The notes: generated from the letters alone by a model not told the origin. Counted from the stretch's first letter, positions 18,343 through 28,000 are shown. The stretch is DNA of 64,000 nucleotides from Paenibacillus lupini (GCF_011761355.1 NZ_JAASRW010000002.1:248001-312000), one strand, 5' to 3'. Translations and numbers: made by a program.

Positions 18343-19242
18343 TTGGCACTTAAAGGTTTAACCGGAAAGGAATTGGCTTTTCACATTGTGCTGTATGCCT
18401 TATGTGCGGTTATTTTTCTAATCATCGTTTATCCGCTGTACTTTATCATCATCGCTTCCTTTAGTGATTCAACACTGGTCTCGACGGGAAAGGTGCTGCT
18501 GTTTCCGAAGGGGTCAAGTCTATTCGGGTATAAGGAAATATTCCAGGACAGCCGTGTGTGGATCGGATATCGGAACACCTTGTTTTATACCGTATTTGGC
18601 ACATTCGTAAACATGCTGTTTACGATGCCAGCTGCGTATGTGCTGTCACGGAAGGAATTTAAGGCGAGACGTCCAATCATGTTTCTATTTGTCATCACGA
18701 TGTTCTTCAACGGAGGTCTTATTCCAACCTACCTGTTAATGAAAGACCTTCATCTGACGAACACGTTTTGGGTGTTTATTTTACCGTTTTGCGTTAATAT
18801 CTTCTTTTTGATTATTGCACGTACCTTCTTTGAAACGGCGCTGCCCGCGGAGCTGCATGAGGCCGCTGTAATGGATGGCTGCTCGCATTTTATGTATTTT
18901 GCCAAGGTTGCGCTGCCACTCTCCAAGGCTCTAATCTCTGTTATTGGCCTCTATTACTTAGTAGGTCATTGGAATGATTTCTTTACGGGCTTGATCTACA
19001 TTCGGGATAACAACCTGCAGCCGCTTCAGATCGTACTTCGTGACATCCTGTTGTCTAATCAGGTGTTCCAAAACGGTGCGGGTACAGGTGGTGGAGCTGC
19101 GTCGGGCGGTTATGCCCAGCGGTATGCGGACCAGATCAAATATGGCGTCATTATCGTGTCGTCTCTACCGATTCTCATGTTATATCCGTTCCTTCAGAAA
19201 TATTTCGAGAAAGGGGTTATGATCGGCTCGGTTAAAGGATGA
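18343..19242 (+). CDS. ABC sugar permease, YtcP/AraQ type
   Basis: The 299-residue membrane protein has about six helices and the permease EAA loop LHEAAVMDGCSHFMYFAKVALPLS. It ends in FLQKYFEKGVMIGSVKG, the usual C-terminus of YtcP-type subunits, which recurs in the other two importers here. Translation most likely starts at TTG 18343, supported by AAAGGAGGGGG 7 bases upstream. Its TGA overlaps an ATG of the following frame, consistent with one operon ending in the arabinanase gene. Confidence 0.9.
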   Translation: MALKGLTGKELAFHIVLYALCAVIFLIIVYPLYFIIIASFSDSTLVSTGKVLLFPKGSSLFGYKEIFQDSRVWIGYRNTLFYTVFGTFVNMLFTMPAAYVLSRKEFKARRPIMFLFVITMFFNGGLIPTYLLMKDLHLTNTFWVFILPFCVNIFFLIIARTFFETALPAELHEAAVMDGCSHFMYFAKVALPLSKALISVIGLYYLVGHWNDFFTGLIYIRDNNLQPLQIVLRDILLSNQVFQNGAGTGGGAASGGYAQRYADQIKYGVIIVSSLPILMLYPFLQKYFEKGVMIGSVKG

Positions 19243-19271
19243 TCTCATATGAAGAGGAGAATGTTCGAAGA

Positions 19272-21806
19272 ATGCGAAAATCTTATAAGTTGATTTTGTC
19301 CACGTTAATTCTTACGTTAGCAATTCCAGTAACTGTAATGGGGAGCGGGGCAACCACTGCATCTGACAAGAAGCCTGGCGCAAATAGCGAGCCGGCTGCA
19401 CCAACGTACAGCAATGTATCGGTCCATGACCCTTCGATCGTCAGAGACGGAAACAACTTCTATGTATTTGGCTCCCATATAGAGGCTGCCAAATCAACGG
19501 ATTTGATGAATTGGGAGACGTTTACGAACGGATATACCACTCCAAACAATGTGATTTACGGGAATCTATCACAGAATCTCGCGACATCTTTTAAGTGGGC
19601 CGGGGAAAATGATTCCGACAGCAAAGGCGGCTTCTCCGTCTGGGCTCCGGACGTTTTCTGGAATGACAGCTATGTCAATGCAGATGGAACGAAGGGCGCT
19701 TATATGATTTATTATTGCACCTCATCAACTTACATCCGCTCTGCAATTGGTTTTGGCGTGTCGCAAAACATCGAGGGTCCGTATACGTATGTGGATACTC
19801 TCGTATATTCCGGATTTACAGCTGGTGAGGCTTATGATGCCAACAGTGTTATTAATAAGAAATGGACAAACACGAATATCCCGCAGCTGATCGAGGGCGG
19901 GAAACTAAGTGGCTCCAGCGACAAATGGTTTAATAGCGATGGCACATTCTCCAATATTACGTATCCAAATGCGATTGACCCGCAGCTCATGTTTGATGAG
20001 AACGGTAAGCTGTGGATGTCTTACGGCTCTTGGTCAGGCGGCATATTCACGCTGCAGATTGATCCGGCAACAGGCAAAGCAATCTATCCGGGGATAGACT
20101 CCGTTACGAAGGACGGCAGACTAGTTGACCGTTATTTTGGAACGAAGATCGCTGGCGGCTTCTACAAATCCGGAGAAGGTCCTTACATGGTCTATAACAA
20201 GCAAACGGACTATTATTATTTGTTTGAAACGATTGGGTGGCTGGGTGCAGACGGCGGCTACAATATGAGATTGTACCGCTCCAAGAATCCGCTTGGTCCT
20301 TTTGTAGACGCTTCTGGGAAAAGCGCTGTACTTCCAGGCGACACGGATGTGTCCGCATTTGGAAATAAGCTGATGGGGAACTTCCTCTTTAAGCGTGAAG
20401 TTGGCGACCCTGGAACAGGCATCGGCTACGGCTATGTTTCGCCAGGCCATAACTCTTTCTACCAGGATCCGGATACAGGGAAAATGTTTCTAGTCTTCCA
20501 TTCCAGGTTCCCGCAGAAAGGCGAGGTTCACGAAGTTCGTGTGCATCAGATGTTTATGAATAAAGACGGCTGGCTTGTCACTGCGCCATACCGTTATTCG
20601 GGCGAATCGCTGGAGAAAGTGAAGCGCGAAGATCTAAACGGCGAATATAAATTTATTAATCATGGCAAAGGAACAACGGCTGACCTAGTAGAGTCCAGCT
20701 ACATCACGCTGAATAAGAATAATAAGGTGACTGGCGATGTATCGGGGACTTGGATGTCGACGGGTCATAACGAAGCAGAACTCACTTTGGATGGCAAAAC
20801 GTACAAAGGTGTGTTCGTGAAAGGATGGGATCCTAGCTCCGAACAATTTGTTATGACATTTACAGCTATGTCTAATGAAGGGGTAACTATTTGGGGCAGT
20901 AAGCAGGAGGATCTGAAGGACTCACAGATCGTTGCGGATATTAAGGCAGATTTGAATATAGGAGATACCAGCCGTGTCATTGCAAATCTGAATCTTCCTT
21001 CTGAAGGCATGCGTCATGCCTCTATCACATGGACTTCCAGCAATCCGGATGTCGTGTCGGCAGCAGGTGTGGTTGTTCGTCCTGAATCTGGTTCAAGTGC
21101 AGCAACCGTAACGCTGACCGCTGTTATTACGAAGGGAACCGTGACAAGCTCGAGGAGCTTTAACTTAACCGTGCTTCCTTATGAAGATGCATCACTTGTC
21201 GCGAAGTATTCCTTTGAGAATGACTTAGCTGACTCCACGGGCAGCTTTGGTGCAGGATCGATTACAGGTAATCGGATCGACAATACGGGAGGCACTATTT
21301 CGTATACGGCTGGCGTTGAAGGCAATGCTGCGGTATTGGATGGAGCGTCTGGTGTACGTTTGCCGAACAAGCTGATTGACAGCAATCAGTATTCGGTATC
21401 GCTGTGGGTGAAGCCTGAGCAGTTGACGACCTATACAACAACTTTCTTTGGAGCAAAAGACGGCTACAACTGGGTCAGCCTGCTCCCTAAAGGGCCGGTT
21501 GGCGATAACACCATGGTATGGTCGGGCAGCAATGTCTGGTATGACGGGATCGCAGGTCTAACTATTCCAACAGGCTCGTGGACACATCTAGCTTATTCCG
21601 TAGATAACGGAACTTTGTCCGTATATGTTAACGGGGAACTGAAGTTTAATGGTTCGAACTTCCCGGATATTTTCACCGGAACCGATTCGGTCTTCAGTCT
21701 TGGTGTGAACTGGTGGGATACTCCATTCAAAGGACAGCTTGATGAGCTGCAGGTATATGAAGGAGCACTGAGTCCTGTGCAGGTTGCAGAGCTAGCAGAA
21801 CAATAG
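19272..21806 (+). CDS. Secreted GH43 endo-alpha-1,5-L-arabinanase (AbnB-like) with C-terminal LamG domain
   Basis: From ATG 19272 the 844-residue protein has a signal peptide (MRKSYKLILSTLILTLAIPV...), a GH43 five-bladed propeller at about 45-370 with general base D53 in VHDPSI and a GEGPY segment holding the probable acid Glu, and the small C-terminal barrel of AbnB-type arabinanases (GEYKFINHGKGT ... TIWGSKQ). These are followed by an atrophied Ig domain and a LamG/concanavalin-like domain at about 640-844. An in-frame ATG at 19239 overlaps the permease stop but would prefix 11 charged residues to the signal peptide, so 19272 is preferred. It should cut debranched arabinan outside the cell, feeding the importer encoded just upstream. 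The LamG domain may hold substrate. It ends before a bidirectional terminator. Confidence 0.88.
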   Translation: MRKSYKLILSTLILTLAIPVTVMGSGATTASDKKPGANSEPAAPTYSNVSVHDPSIVRDGNNFYVFGSHIEAAKSTDLMNWETFTNGYTTPNNVIYGNLSQNLATSFKWAGENDSDSKGGFSVWAPDVFWNDSYVNADGTKGAYMIYYCTSSTYIRSAIGFGVSQNIEGPYTYVDTLVYSGFTAGEAYDANSVINKKWTNTNIPQLIEGGKLSGSSDKWFNSDGTFSNITYPNAIDPQLMFDENGKLWMSYGSWSGGIFTLQIDPATGKAIYPGIDSVTKDGRLVDRYFGTKIAGGFYKSGEGPYMVYNKQTDYYYLFETIGWLGADGGYNMRLYRSKNPLGPFVDASGKSAVLPGDTDVSAFGNKLMGNFLFKREVGDPGTGIGYGYVSPGHNSFYQDPDTGKMFLVFHSRFPQKGEVHEVRVHQMFMNKDGWLVTAPYRYSGESLEKVKREDLNGEYKFINHGKGTTADLVESSYITLNKNNKVTGDVSGTWMSTGHNEAELTLDGKTYKGVFVKGWDPSSEQFVMTFTAMSNEGVTIWGSKQEDLKDSQIVADIKADLNIGDTSRVIANLNLPSEGMRHASITWTSSNPDVVSAAGVVVRPESGSSAATVTLTAVITKGTVTSSRSFNLTVLPYEDASLVAKYSFENDLADSTGSFGAGSITGNRIDNTGGTISYTAGVEGNAAVLDGASGVRLPNKLIDSNQYSVSLWVKPEQLTTYTTTFFGAKDGYNWVSLLPKGPVGDNTMVWSGSNVWYDGIAGLTIPTGSWTHLAYSVDNGTLSVYVNGELKFNGSNFPDIFTGTDSVFSLGVNWWDTPFKGQLDELQVYEGALSPVQVAELAEQ

Positions 21807-22035
21807 GAGCTAGAGGCTAACGAATCGTAGTCATCTTATTTGCTCGTAATTGCGGCATTTCAAAAACTAACGAATCCTGGTAACGCTATTTCATCAAATT
21901 TCGTGTTTTCTGAGCCTCAAACAGATTAATAGTGATATATGGATTCGTTAGAATTGGACAGCAGCCTGTATTGGTCGAATAAGGCTTATACGGTTCGTTA
22001 GAGCGGCTCGGTAGAAACACATAGGGAATATTGCA
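21807..22035. repeat. Symmetric four-copy intergenic repeat (CTAACGAA[T/C]C)
   Basis: CTAACGAATC occurs at 21817 and 21867. Its reverse complement occurs at 21942 (GATTCGTTAG) and 21992 (GGTTCGTTAG). Copies in each pair are exactly 50 bp apart and the array is symmetric about position 21909. Aligned units also share a weaker C(T)TATT block 9-14 bases further on. No gene lies in this stretch. It looks like a short repeat family; its spread must be tested genome-wide. Confidence 0.65.
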
Positions 22036-22079
22036 ATAACAAACAGAGGATGTCCCATGGGGCATCCTCTGTTTGTTAT
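22036..22079. terminator. Strong bidirectional terminator between GH43 and GH42 genes
   Basis: ATAACAAACAGAGGATG pairs with CATCCTCTGTTTGTTAT (17 perfect pairs, extended across TCC/GGG), with A-rich and T-rich flanks, between convergent genes. Confidence 0.85.
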
Positions 22080-22103
22080 GAAAGGTGGACGAAACCAACC
22101 AAG

Positions 22104-24098
22104 CTAGAATCTTACAACCCTATACTCGTATCTTCCGAGTTCGAGTTTACTTCCAAGGACAATCGGCTCACCTGACAGCACATCGACGCCTGCGCGAGGG
22201 ATGGTTACACTGCCGCCGATGCCATCCATGTTGACGATAATCCATAGCTCGTATCCGTCGCCGCGTCTTGGCGCGACAATTGTGCCGGGTGTCACATGCG
22301 AGCGGAGCGTCACACCAGCTTCATCTGCATAATGCTGGATGAGAGTTTCTAGTAAATGCTGCCCCTCGTCGCCTGTTGGCATGGAGCCGAGCATAACGAT
22401 TTTGCCCTCACCATGTGCTTTCTCGGTGATAAATGCTAGGCCTGGTGTCAATCCGCCTTCAATGGTACCGATCACAGTGGCTCCTTCGGGCTTAAACACG
22501 CTGCTCCAAAAGGAAAGAGTAGCTGAATGTCCAAAGGCATGACCAATAGTGCCACTGCCATCCATCGGGTAGGTGAAGACAGCTTCGACACCAGCAAGCC
22601 GCTCCAGCTTGCTGAGGGCGGAATCGGTATGAACCGTATGCTCCACCGTACGACCGCCAGTGAGAGGGCCGATGACCCAAATTCCACCGTCCTCTACAAA
22701 CTCCGTTGCCCGATCGATAAATTCCTCTGACACGTAAGGGAGAAATGGAGTGAATAGCAGCTTATACCCGCCGAGCTCCGAGCCCTCAGGCACAACATCC
22801 CGGTGAATACCTGTGTTCAAGATCCGCGTGTAGAAGTCCGTCATGAGTCCGCGATGATTCAGCTTGCGGTGCGGCTCTGTTTTCAGGAATACCTTGGCTC
22901 TGTCCGAGTAGGTTAAAGCCACTTCCGCCTGCGCCGGTCGTGTGGACAAAATCACCGCTTCAATATCCCGCACAGCTAGCTCAACTTCAAGCACATTCGT
23001 ATATCCGACTGTTGGCTTACCCCAAGCGCTTATCACAGAGCCATGTGGCTGCTCACAGCCGGCACGCTGCTGCCGCCAGAGCCAATAGCAGAAAGCTTCG
23101 GCACCAAGCGAATAAGCAGCAACAGCCTCTGCCCGTAAGTAGCCGTTTGGATGTGGTTTTGCGTAGCTCTCAAGCGACCCTGCGAAGGAAGGGCTTGTCT
23201 CCATAATCCAGTAATCCCGTCCACGCTTGAAGCTGCGAAATAAATCATTGTTGATCAAAAAGGCTGGCACATGATCCGTTGTGGCGTAAGTATCAAAGGA
23301 GGCAAAATCCAATCCGCGGAATAGTCGCTCATTATCTACACTAAAAGCCATACTGCTGTTATGGGTAATTGGTGCATCGGAATACATCCGAATAATCGCT
23401 GCCTGCTCATCAGCAAACTCCGAAATCTTCTCCATCGAGAACTGCTGATACATCGTCTTAAGGGAGGAATTATGAAGGAAAGGCGCAGGACCGGGCTGTG
23501 GAACCTGATCGAAACGATGATAATATTCGCTCCAGATTTGTGTTCCCCAAGCATCGTTAAGCCGTTCGATCGTTCCATATCTTTTCTCCAGCCAGTGATG
23601 CCATAACGTGAGACAAGTCCCGCACATACACTCGGCTACATGGGCTTTGAATTCATTATCGAGCTGCCAGCCAATTAGACCAGGCAAGCGGCCAACTGCC
23701 CTTGCGATATGTTCTGTAATGACAGCAGCCTTTTCCCGGAAGGAAGAATGGTTTGTACAAGCATGCTGCCGGGAGCCATGTCCCATTGTCTGCAGCTGCT
23801 CATTCACATACATTCGATCGGGATGACCGTGGCTATACCAGATTGGTGGTGTTGCAGTTGGCGTACACATAATCGTCTCGATCCCATTCTCATACAACCG
23901 TTTAATCATGCGGACAAAAAAATCCAAATCGATTTCGCCTTCATGAGGCTCCATGGTCGACCAGGCGAATTCACCAATCCGAATGACATTTATTCCGGCT
24001 TCCTTCATTAGTCGAATATCAACCTCAAGAACCTCTTCGCCCCAAAGCTCCGGATACCATGCAGCACCGTGGTAAAGCTTCTTTCCCATGTTCATCAC
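22104..24098 (-). CDS. GH42 beta-galactosidase
   Basis: About 664 residues, no signal peptide. It has the GH42 barrel with acid/base E149 in QLDNEF and nucleophile E300 in IMETSPS. A zinc-cluster cysteine set (C114, C157, C159, C162) has nearly the spacing known from Thermus A4 beta-galactosidase. The barrel is followed by the trimerisation and small beta domains. GH42 enzymes commonly remove galactose from plant galacto-oligosaccharides rather than lactose. In this setting, cytoplasmic trimming of galactan side chains from RG-I fits. The frame begins with adjacent GTG and ATG codons (24098, 24095) and another ATG at 24089. AAGGATAGGTG just upstream best supports ATG 24095. It is divergent from the second importer operon. 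Confidence 0.9.
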   Translation of the reverse strand: MMNMGKKLYHGAAWYPELWGEEVLEVDIRLMKEAGINVIRIGEFAWSTMEPHEGEIDLDFFVRMIKRLYENGIETIMCTPTATPPIWYSHGHPDRMYVNEQLQTMGHGSRQHACTNHSSFREKAAVITEHIARAVGRLPGLIGWQLDNEFKAHVAECMCGTCLTLWHHWLEKRYGTIERLNDAWGTQIWSEYYHRFDQVPQPGPAPFLHNSSLKTMYQQFSMEKISEFADEQAAIIRMYSDAPITHNSSMAFSVDNERLFRGLDFASFDTYATTDHVPAFLINNDLFRSFKRGRDYWIMETSPSFAGSLESYAKPHPNGYLRAEAVAAYSLGAEAFCYWLWRQQRAGCEQPHGSVISAWGKPTVGYTNVLEVELAVRDIEAVILSTRPAQAEVALTYSDRAKVFLKTEPHRKLNHRGLMTDFYTRILNTGIHRDVVPEGSELGGYKLLFTPFLPYVSEEFIDRATEFVEDGGIWVIGPLTGGRTVEHTVHTDSALSKLERLAGVEAVFTYPMDGSGTIGHAFGHSATLSFWSSVFKPEGATVIGTIEGGLTPGLAFITEKAHGEGKIVMLGSMPTGDEGQHLLETLIQHYADEAGVTLRSHVTPGTIVAPRRGDGYELWIIVNMDGIGGSVTIPRAGVDVLSGEPIVLGSKLELGRYEYRVVRF

Positions 24099-24334
24099 CT
24101 ATCCTTCATCATTCTTGCAGTTTCACTATAGGCGCTAGGCAACACCTGAACAATCGTACAATTTTGCTCGGTTTGACTGGGCTTTCTACTATTTTGACGG
24201 GTTTGCATTATCTTGATTTGTACCTGTAACCAGGGTTTGGAAGGGCTTACACAAAAATGTCTGATTGGCGGAAAGGCATTATCGGTTCAATAATAAGGGC
24301 ATGAGAGGCAACCAATACTTGGAGGTGAACGTGG
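24099..24334. promoter_or_regulatory. Divergent control region, GH42 versus ABC importer 2
   Basis: This stretch has no gene. I see a direct repeat of 15 bases with 12 matches (ATTTTGCTCGGTTTG at 24161 and ATTTTGACGGGTTTG at 24191), exactly 30 bp apart. A single GTCTGATTGGC at 24259-24269 matches the first seven bases of the 21-bp-spaced repeats before the AraC gene at 28.1 kb (GTCTGATTTTC). No convincing -35/-10 pair was found, consistent with activator-dependent promoters. Confidence 0.4.
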
Positions 24335-25306
24335 ATGAAGCAGGCGGCTGCTCCTAGCCCGATCGAGATGATGCAGGAGACGACTACAAACAAATTGAGA
24401 AGACCTAGCGTGATGGGGAGGCTCAAGAGAGATAAGTGGTTGTACTTGCTGCTAACTCCGGGCCTGTTATATTTCATTATTTTCAAATATGTGCCGATGT
24501 GGGGCGTAATGCTCGCATTCAAAAACTATCAGCCCTTTTTGGGCTTTTGGAAAAGTGATTGGGTAGGACTTGATCATTTCCATGTTTTCTTCACCAATCC
24601 TGAATTTTTCATGCTGCTGCGAAACACTTTAATACTCTCCTTATACAATCTGGTGTTCTATTTCCCGGCACCTATTATATTGGCTCTTCTATTAAATGAA
24701 ATTAGGCTGGCTTTCTTCAAAAGAATCGTTCAGACGCTCATCTATATCCCGCATTTTATCTCGCTTGTTATTGTAGCAAGCTTGACCTACGTGTTTCTGA
24801 CGACCGAAGGTGGTCTAGTGAACGAAATGCTGCAGAAGTATTTTGGCAGCAAAGTCGACTTCCTTTCCAGTCCCGAATGGTTCCGGCCGATGATTATTAT
24901 GCAGACCATCTGGAAGGAAACCGGCTTTGGTACGATCATCTTCCTAGCTGCGCTGGCCGGTGTTGATGTAGAGCAATATGAGGCAGCGATTACAGATGGA
25001 GCGAACCGCTGGAGACAGTTGTGGCATATTACACTCCCATCGATTCGAAGCACGATTATTATTTTGCTGATCTTGCGGATGGGGGACGTGCTGGACAATG
25101 GATTCGAGCAGATCTTCCTCATGCTGAACCCCCTTAATAGGGACGTAGCGGAAGTGTTCGATACGTACGTGTACATGATGGGGATCACGCAAGGCGCATT
25201 TAGCTACAGTACAGCTGTAGGTTTGTTCAAAGCGGTTATCGGTGTCGTCCTGGTGCTTGGGGCGAACTGGCTTGCCAAGCGTTTCGGACAGTCCGGCATC
25301 TACTAG
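24335..25306 (+). CDS. ABC sugar permease, LplB type (RG-I importer)
   Basis: The 323-residue membrane protein has six predicted helices. It carries LLLTPGLLYFIIFKYVPMWGVMLAFKNYQPFLGF near the N-terminus and the EAA loop YEAAITDGANRWRQLWHITLPSI, diagnostic of LplB/YteP-type subunits. GGAGGTG sits about 7 bases before the ATG. First gene of a permease-permease-binding-protein operon; it is separated from its partner permease by 128 bp holding two hairpin-forming repeat copies. The neighbouring GH42, PL26 and CE12 genes point to rhamnogalacturonan or galactan oligosaccharides as cargo. Confidence 0.9.
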   Translation: MKQAAAPSPIEMMQETTTNKLRRPSVMGRLKRDKWLYLLLTPGLLYFIIFKYVPMWGVMLAFKNYQPFLGFWKSDWVGLDHFHVFFTNPEFFMLLRNTLILSLYNLVFYFPAPIILALLLNEIRLAFFKRIVQTLIYIPHFISLVIVASLTYVFLTTEGGLVNEMLQKYFGSKVDFLSSPEWFRPMIIMQTIWKETGFGTIIFLAALAGVDVEQYEAAITDGANRWRQLWHITLPSIRSTIIILLILRMGDVLDNGFEQIFLMLNPLNRDVAEVFDTYVYMMGITQGAFSYSTAVGLFKAVIGVVLVLGANWLAKRFGQSGIY

Positions 25307-25308
25307 GG

Positions 25309-25416
25309 TGCTTACGAAGGAAGAATCACCACCTATGGTTGCATTCTTTAAGATTTTGCTTACGAAGTAAGAATCACCACCTATGGCTGCAACTGAGCCA
25401 CAAGTGTGGCAATTCT
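25309..25416 (+). repeat. Tandem intercistronic repeat, copies A and B
   Basis: A 34-bp unit starting TGCTTACGAAG and continuing AAGAATCACCACCTATGG occurs at 25309-25342 and 25357-25390 with two mismatches, 48 bp apart. Each copy has AAGAAT at its start and ATTCTTT at its end, able to pair. Copy B additionally holds CCACA/TGTGG inside and runs into TTTTTAGGAGG, the ribosome site of the next permease. The same kind of pair lies at 34711-34812. Confidence 0.75.
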
Positions 25417-25434
25417 TTTTAGGAGGAGAAGCAA

Positions 25435-26319
25435 ATGGCAAAACAATATAGAAGTGTCTCTGGAACGGCGTTTGACATCACCAATCTGATCGTACTAAGC
25501 GTAATCAGCTTGCTTGCTGTGCTGCCTTTTATATACATCATAGCGGGGTCGTTCGCATCTGATGCGGAATTAACGAAGAGAGCTGTGTTCCTCATACCTG
25601 AGACGTTCACGATAGCGGCTTACCAGTTTATTTTCTCAACGGATACGATATTGCAAAGTGTCAAAGTGTCCATGTACGTTACCGTTCTTGGGACATTAGT
25701 CAACTTGTTCTTTACCGTAACGATGGCGTATGCGTTATCGAAACGGAATCTAATGGGACGTAATACGGTGCTCAATTTGATTGTCTTCTCGATGCTGTTC
25801 GGCGGCGGTCTTATTCCAACTTATCTCGTTGTACGTGACCTGCATTTGCTAGATTCCTACTGGGCTTTAATCCTTCCTGGTGCAATCAGCGCCTTTAACC
25901 TGATCATTGTGAAAAACTTCTTTCAGGAGCTGCCCGCGGAGCTGGAGGAGGCGGCAAAGATTGATGGATGTACCGAGCTTGGACTACTCTGGAAAATAGT
26001 GCTCCCGCTCTCGATGCCAGTGCTGGCAACCTTTACGTTGTTTTATGCAGTTGGGCATTGGAATAACTTCTATTCCGCGCTCTTGTACATCAATGATCCG
26101 CAGAAATGGCCGCTTCAGGTCATGCTGAGACAAATCGTACTCCTGTCGCAGACGGCTGCTGGCGACATCAATTCGATGGATCCGAATTTCGTGGCACCGC
26201 CGGATCAATCCATTAAGATGGCGGTTATCGTCATTGGTACCATCCCGATTCTGCTCGTCTATCCGTTCCTTCAGAAGCATTTTGCTAAAGGAGTCTTGAT
26301 CGGTTCGGTCAAGGGGTAA
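25435..26319 (+). CDS. ABC sugar permease, YtcP type (RG-I importer)
   Basis: The 294-residue membrane protein has the EAA loop LEEAAKIDGCTELGLLWKIVLPLS and terminates in FLQKHFAKGVLIGSVKG as other YtcP-type subunits do. AGGAGGAGAAGCAA precedes the ATG; the AGGAGG is part of the repeat element upstream. It forms the heterodimeric channel with the LplB-type subunit. A 69-bp AT-rich gap with two GTAATTATTAA copies leads to the binding-protein gene. Confidence 0.9.
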   Translation: MAKQYRSVSGTAFDITNLIVLSVISLLAVLPFIYIIAGSFASDAELTKRAVFLIPETFTIAAYQFIFSTDTILQSVKVSMYVTVLGTLVNLFFTVTMAYALSKRNLMGRNTVLNLIVFSMLFGGGLIPTYLVVRDLHLLDSYWALILPGAISAFNLIIVKNFFQELPAELEEAAKIDGCTELGLLWKIVLPLSMPVLATFTLFYAVGHWNNFYSALLYINDPQKWPLQVMLRQIVLLSQTAAGDINSMDPNFVAPPDQSIKMAVIVIGTIPILLVYPFLQKHFAKGVLIGSVKG

Positions 26320-26388
26320 TACGGATTACGATATAAGCAATGATTAAAGTAATTATTAATGTAATTATTAAAGGAGGCGCTAATAAGA

Positions 26389-27981
26389 ATGAACAAAAAG
26401 ACGCAGAAATGGGTAGCAACAGCAGCTCTTGGAACATTGGCAGTATCAGCACTTGCAGGCTGCAGCGGCAATAAGGAAGAGAGCGCAGATCCCGAAGCAT
26501 CCTCCGCAGCGACGACAGAAGCTTCGGCAGCAGCAACTGCCGAGACAAACGAGAAGCCGCTTAAAATCAGCATCATGCTCCCGATCTTCAAGACAAACTT
26601 CCCGAAGGATGATAGTCCTGTGGTTACGGAGATTGAGAATAAAACCAATACAAACATTCACTTTGAATGGGTGCCAAATGCTTCTTATGGAGATAAATTC
26701 AACATCACGCTGGCTTCTACCAAGCTGCCTGAAATCATATATGTACCTGGTTCCAAAGATCCCAGCTTTGTGAATGCCGTCAGATCAGGCGCATTTTGGG
26801 AGCTTGGCCCTTATTTGAAGGATTATCCGAATTTGAGCCAGGCGAACGAGGTTATTATGAATAACTCCTCAATCGATGGAAAGAACTATGGCATTTATCG
26901 AGGCCGTGCCCTAGGGCGTAACGGTATTGTATATCGCAAGGATTGGCTGGAAGCAGTAGGCCTCTCACAGCCTAAGACCATTGACGATTTCTACAACATG
27001 CTGAAAGCATTCAAGGAGAAAGATCCGGACAAGAACGGTAAGGATGATACTTACGGTATGGTGTTGGTCAAATGGACAGGCGGCTGGGCAAGCGCCTTTG
27101 ATACGATCAAGCTGTGGTTCGGCGCACCAAACAAATGGGGTGTTGTAGATGGGAAGCTTGTGCCGGAGCATCAAACACCGGAATATTTGGAAGCGCTCAA
27201 ATTTATGAAGAAGCTGTATGATGAGAAGCTGATCAATCAGGATTTTGCCGTATTTGATTCAGCGAAATGGGTTGATCCGATCGTCAACGGCCAAGCCGGT
27301 GTCATAGTTGATGTTACCGATACTGCCGCCCGTATTGAAGATAAAATTCATGCGGCACTAGCGAAGGAGAACAAAGATAATCCGGATGCGCAGTTCATGG
27401 ACAATATGATTGGGGTAACAGGTACGGATGGTGCTTTAAAAGCACTGCCGACTTCCGGCTTCGCAGGCTTGCTTGCGATTCCTAAGACAACGGTTAAGAC
27501 AGAGGAAGAACTTAAGCGTGTATTGAAATTCCTTGATCAAATGAATGACGATGACCTAACAACCCTAGCCGGCTACGGCATGGAAGGCAAGCATTATACG
27601 AAGGACGGCGAAGCTCTTGTTCCAAGCAAAGATGCAGCGCTGCTGGAATCTGAAGTAGAGGGACTCAACCAAATGCTTCCATACATTCCGGCAGGACGAG
27701 GACTTACTGTACAGCAAACGCCGCTTCGTCTTCATACAACCGAAATTCAGAAGGAAGCTGAGCAATACATCGTTCCAAATCCAGCCGAGCCATTCATCTC
27801 TAATGTTTATTCGCAAAAAGGACAGCAGTTGGATAACATCATCAACGACGCACGTATCAAATTTATCGTTGGCCAAACCGATGAAGCTGGCCTTCAAGCT
27901 GCCTTCGAAACCTGGAAAAAATCCGGCGGCGACGATCTTGTAAAAGAAATGAATGACCTTTACACTGCTTCTGCGAAATAA
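26389..27981 (+). CDS. ABC sugar-binding lipoprotein (RG-I importer)
   Basis: The 530-residue lipoprotein has lipobox LAGC (Cys25) followed by an Ala/Ser/Glu-rich linker to about residue 52 and a family 1 solute-binding fold (ITLASTKLPEIIYVPGSKDP, TIDDFYNMLKAFKEKDPDKNGKDDTYG, AGVIVDVTDTAARI). It is probably the receptor for the permeases upstream. Unusually for this window, the binding protein is last rather than first in the operon. AAGGAGGCG precedes the ATG. A terminator follows before the membrane AraC gene, which likely controls it. Ligand is inferred only from neighbours. Confidence 0.88.
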   Translation: MNKKTQKWVATAALGTLAVSALAGCSGNKEESADPEASSAATTEASAAATAETNEKPLKISIMLPIFKTNFPKDDSPVVTEIENKTNTNIHFEWVPNASYGDKFNITLASTKLPEIIYVPGSKDPSFVNAVRSGAFWELGPYLKDYPNLSQANEVIMNNSSIDGKNYGIYRGRALGRNGIVYRKDWLEAVGLSQPKTIDDFYNMLKAFKEKDPDKNGKDDTYGMVLVKWTGGWASAFDTIKLWFGAPNKWGVVDGKLVPEHQTPEYLEALKFMKKLYDEKLINQDFAVFDSAKWVDPIVNGQAGVIVDVTDTAARIEDKIHAALAKENKDNPDAQFMDNMIGVTGTDGALKALPTSGFAGLLAIPKTTVKTEEELKRVLKFLDQMNDDDLTTLAGYGMEGKHYTKDGEALVPSKDAALLESEVEGLNQMLPYIPAGRGLTVQQTPLRLHTTEIQKEAEQYIVPNPAEPFISNVYSQKGQQLDNIINDARIKFIVGQTDEAGLQAAFETWKKSGGDDLVKEMNDLYTASAK

Positions 27982-28000
27982 ACCAAATAAGCTTTGTCAG

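Noticed and set aside
21807..22035. CRISPR-like array
   Set aside because: Repeats are only 10 bp, occur in both orientations, and the 40-bp spacers show related sequence, unlike CRISPR spacers.
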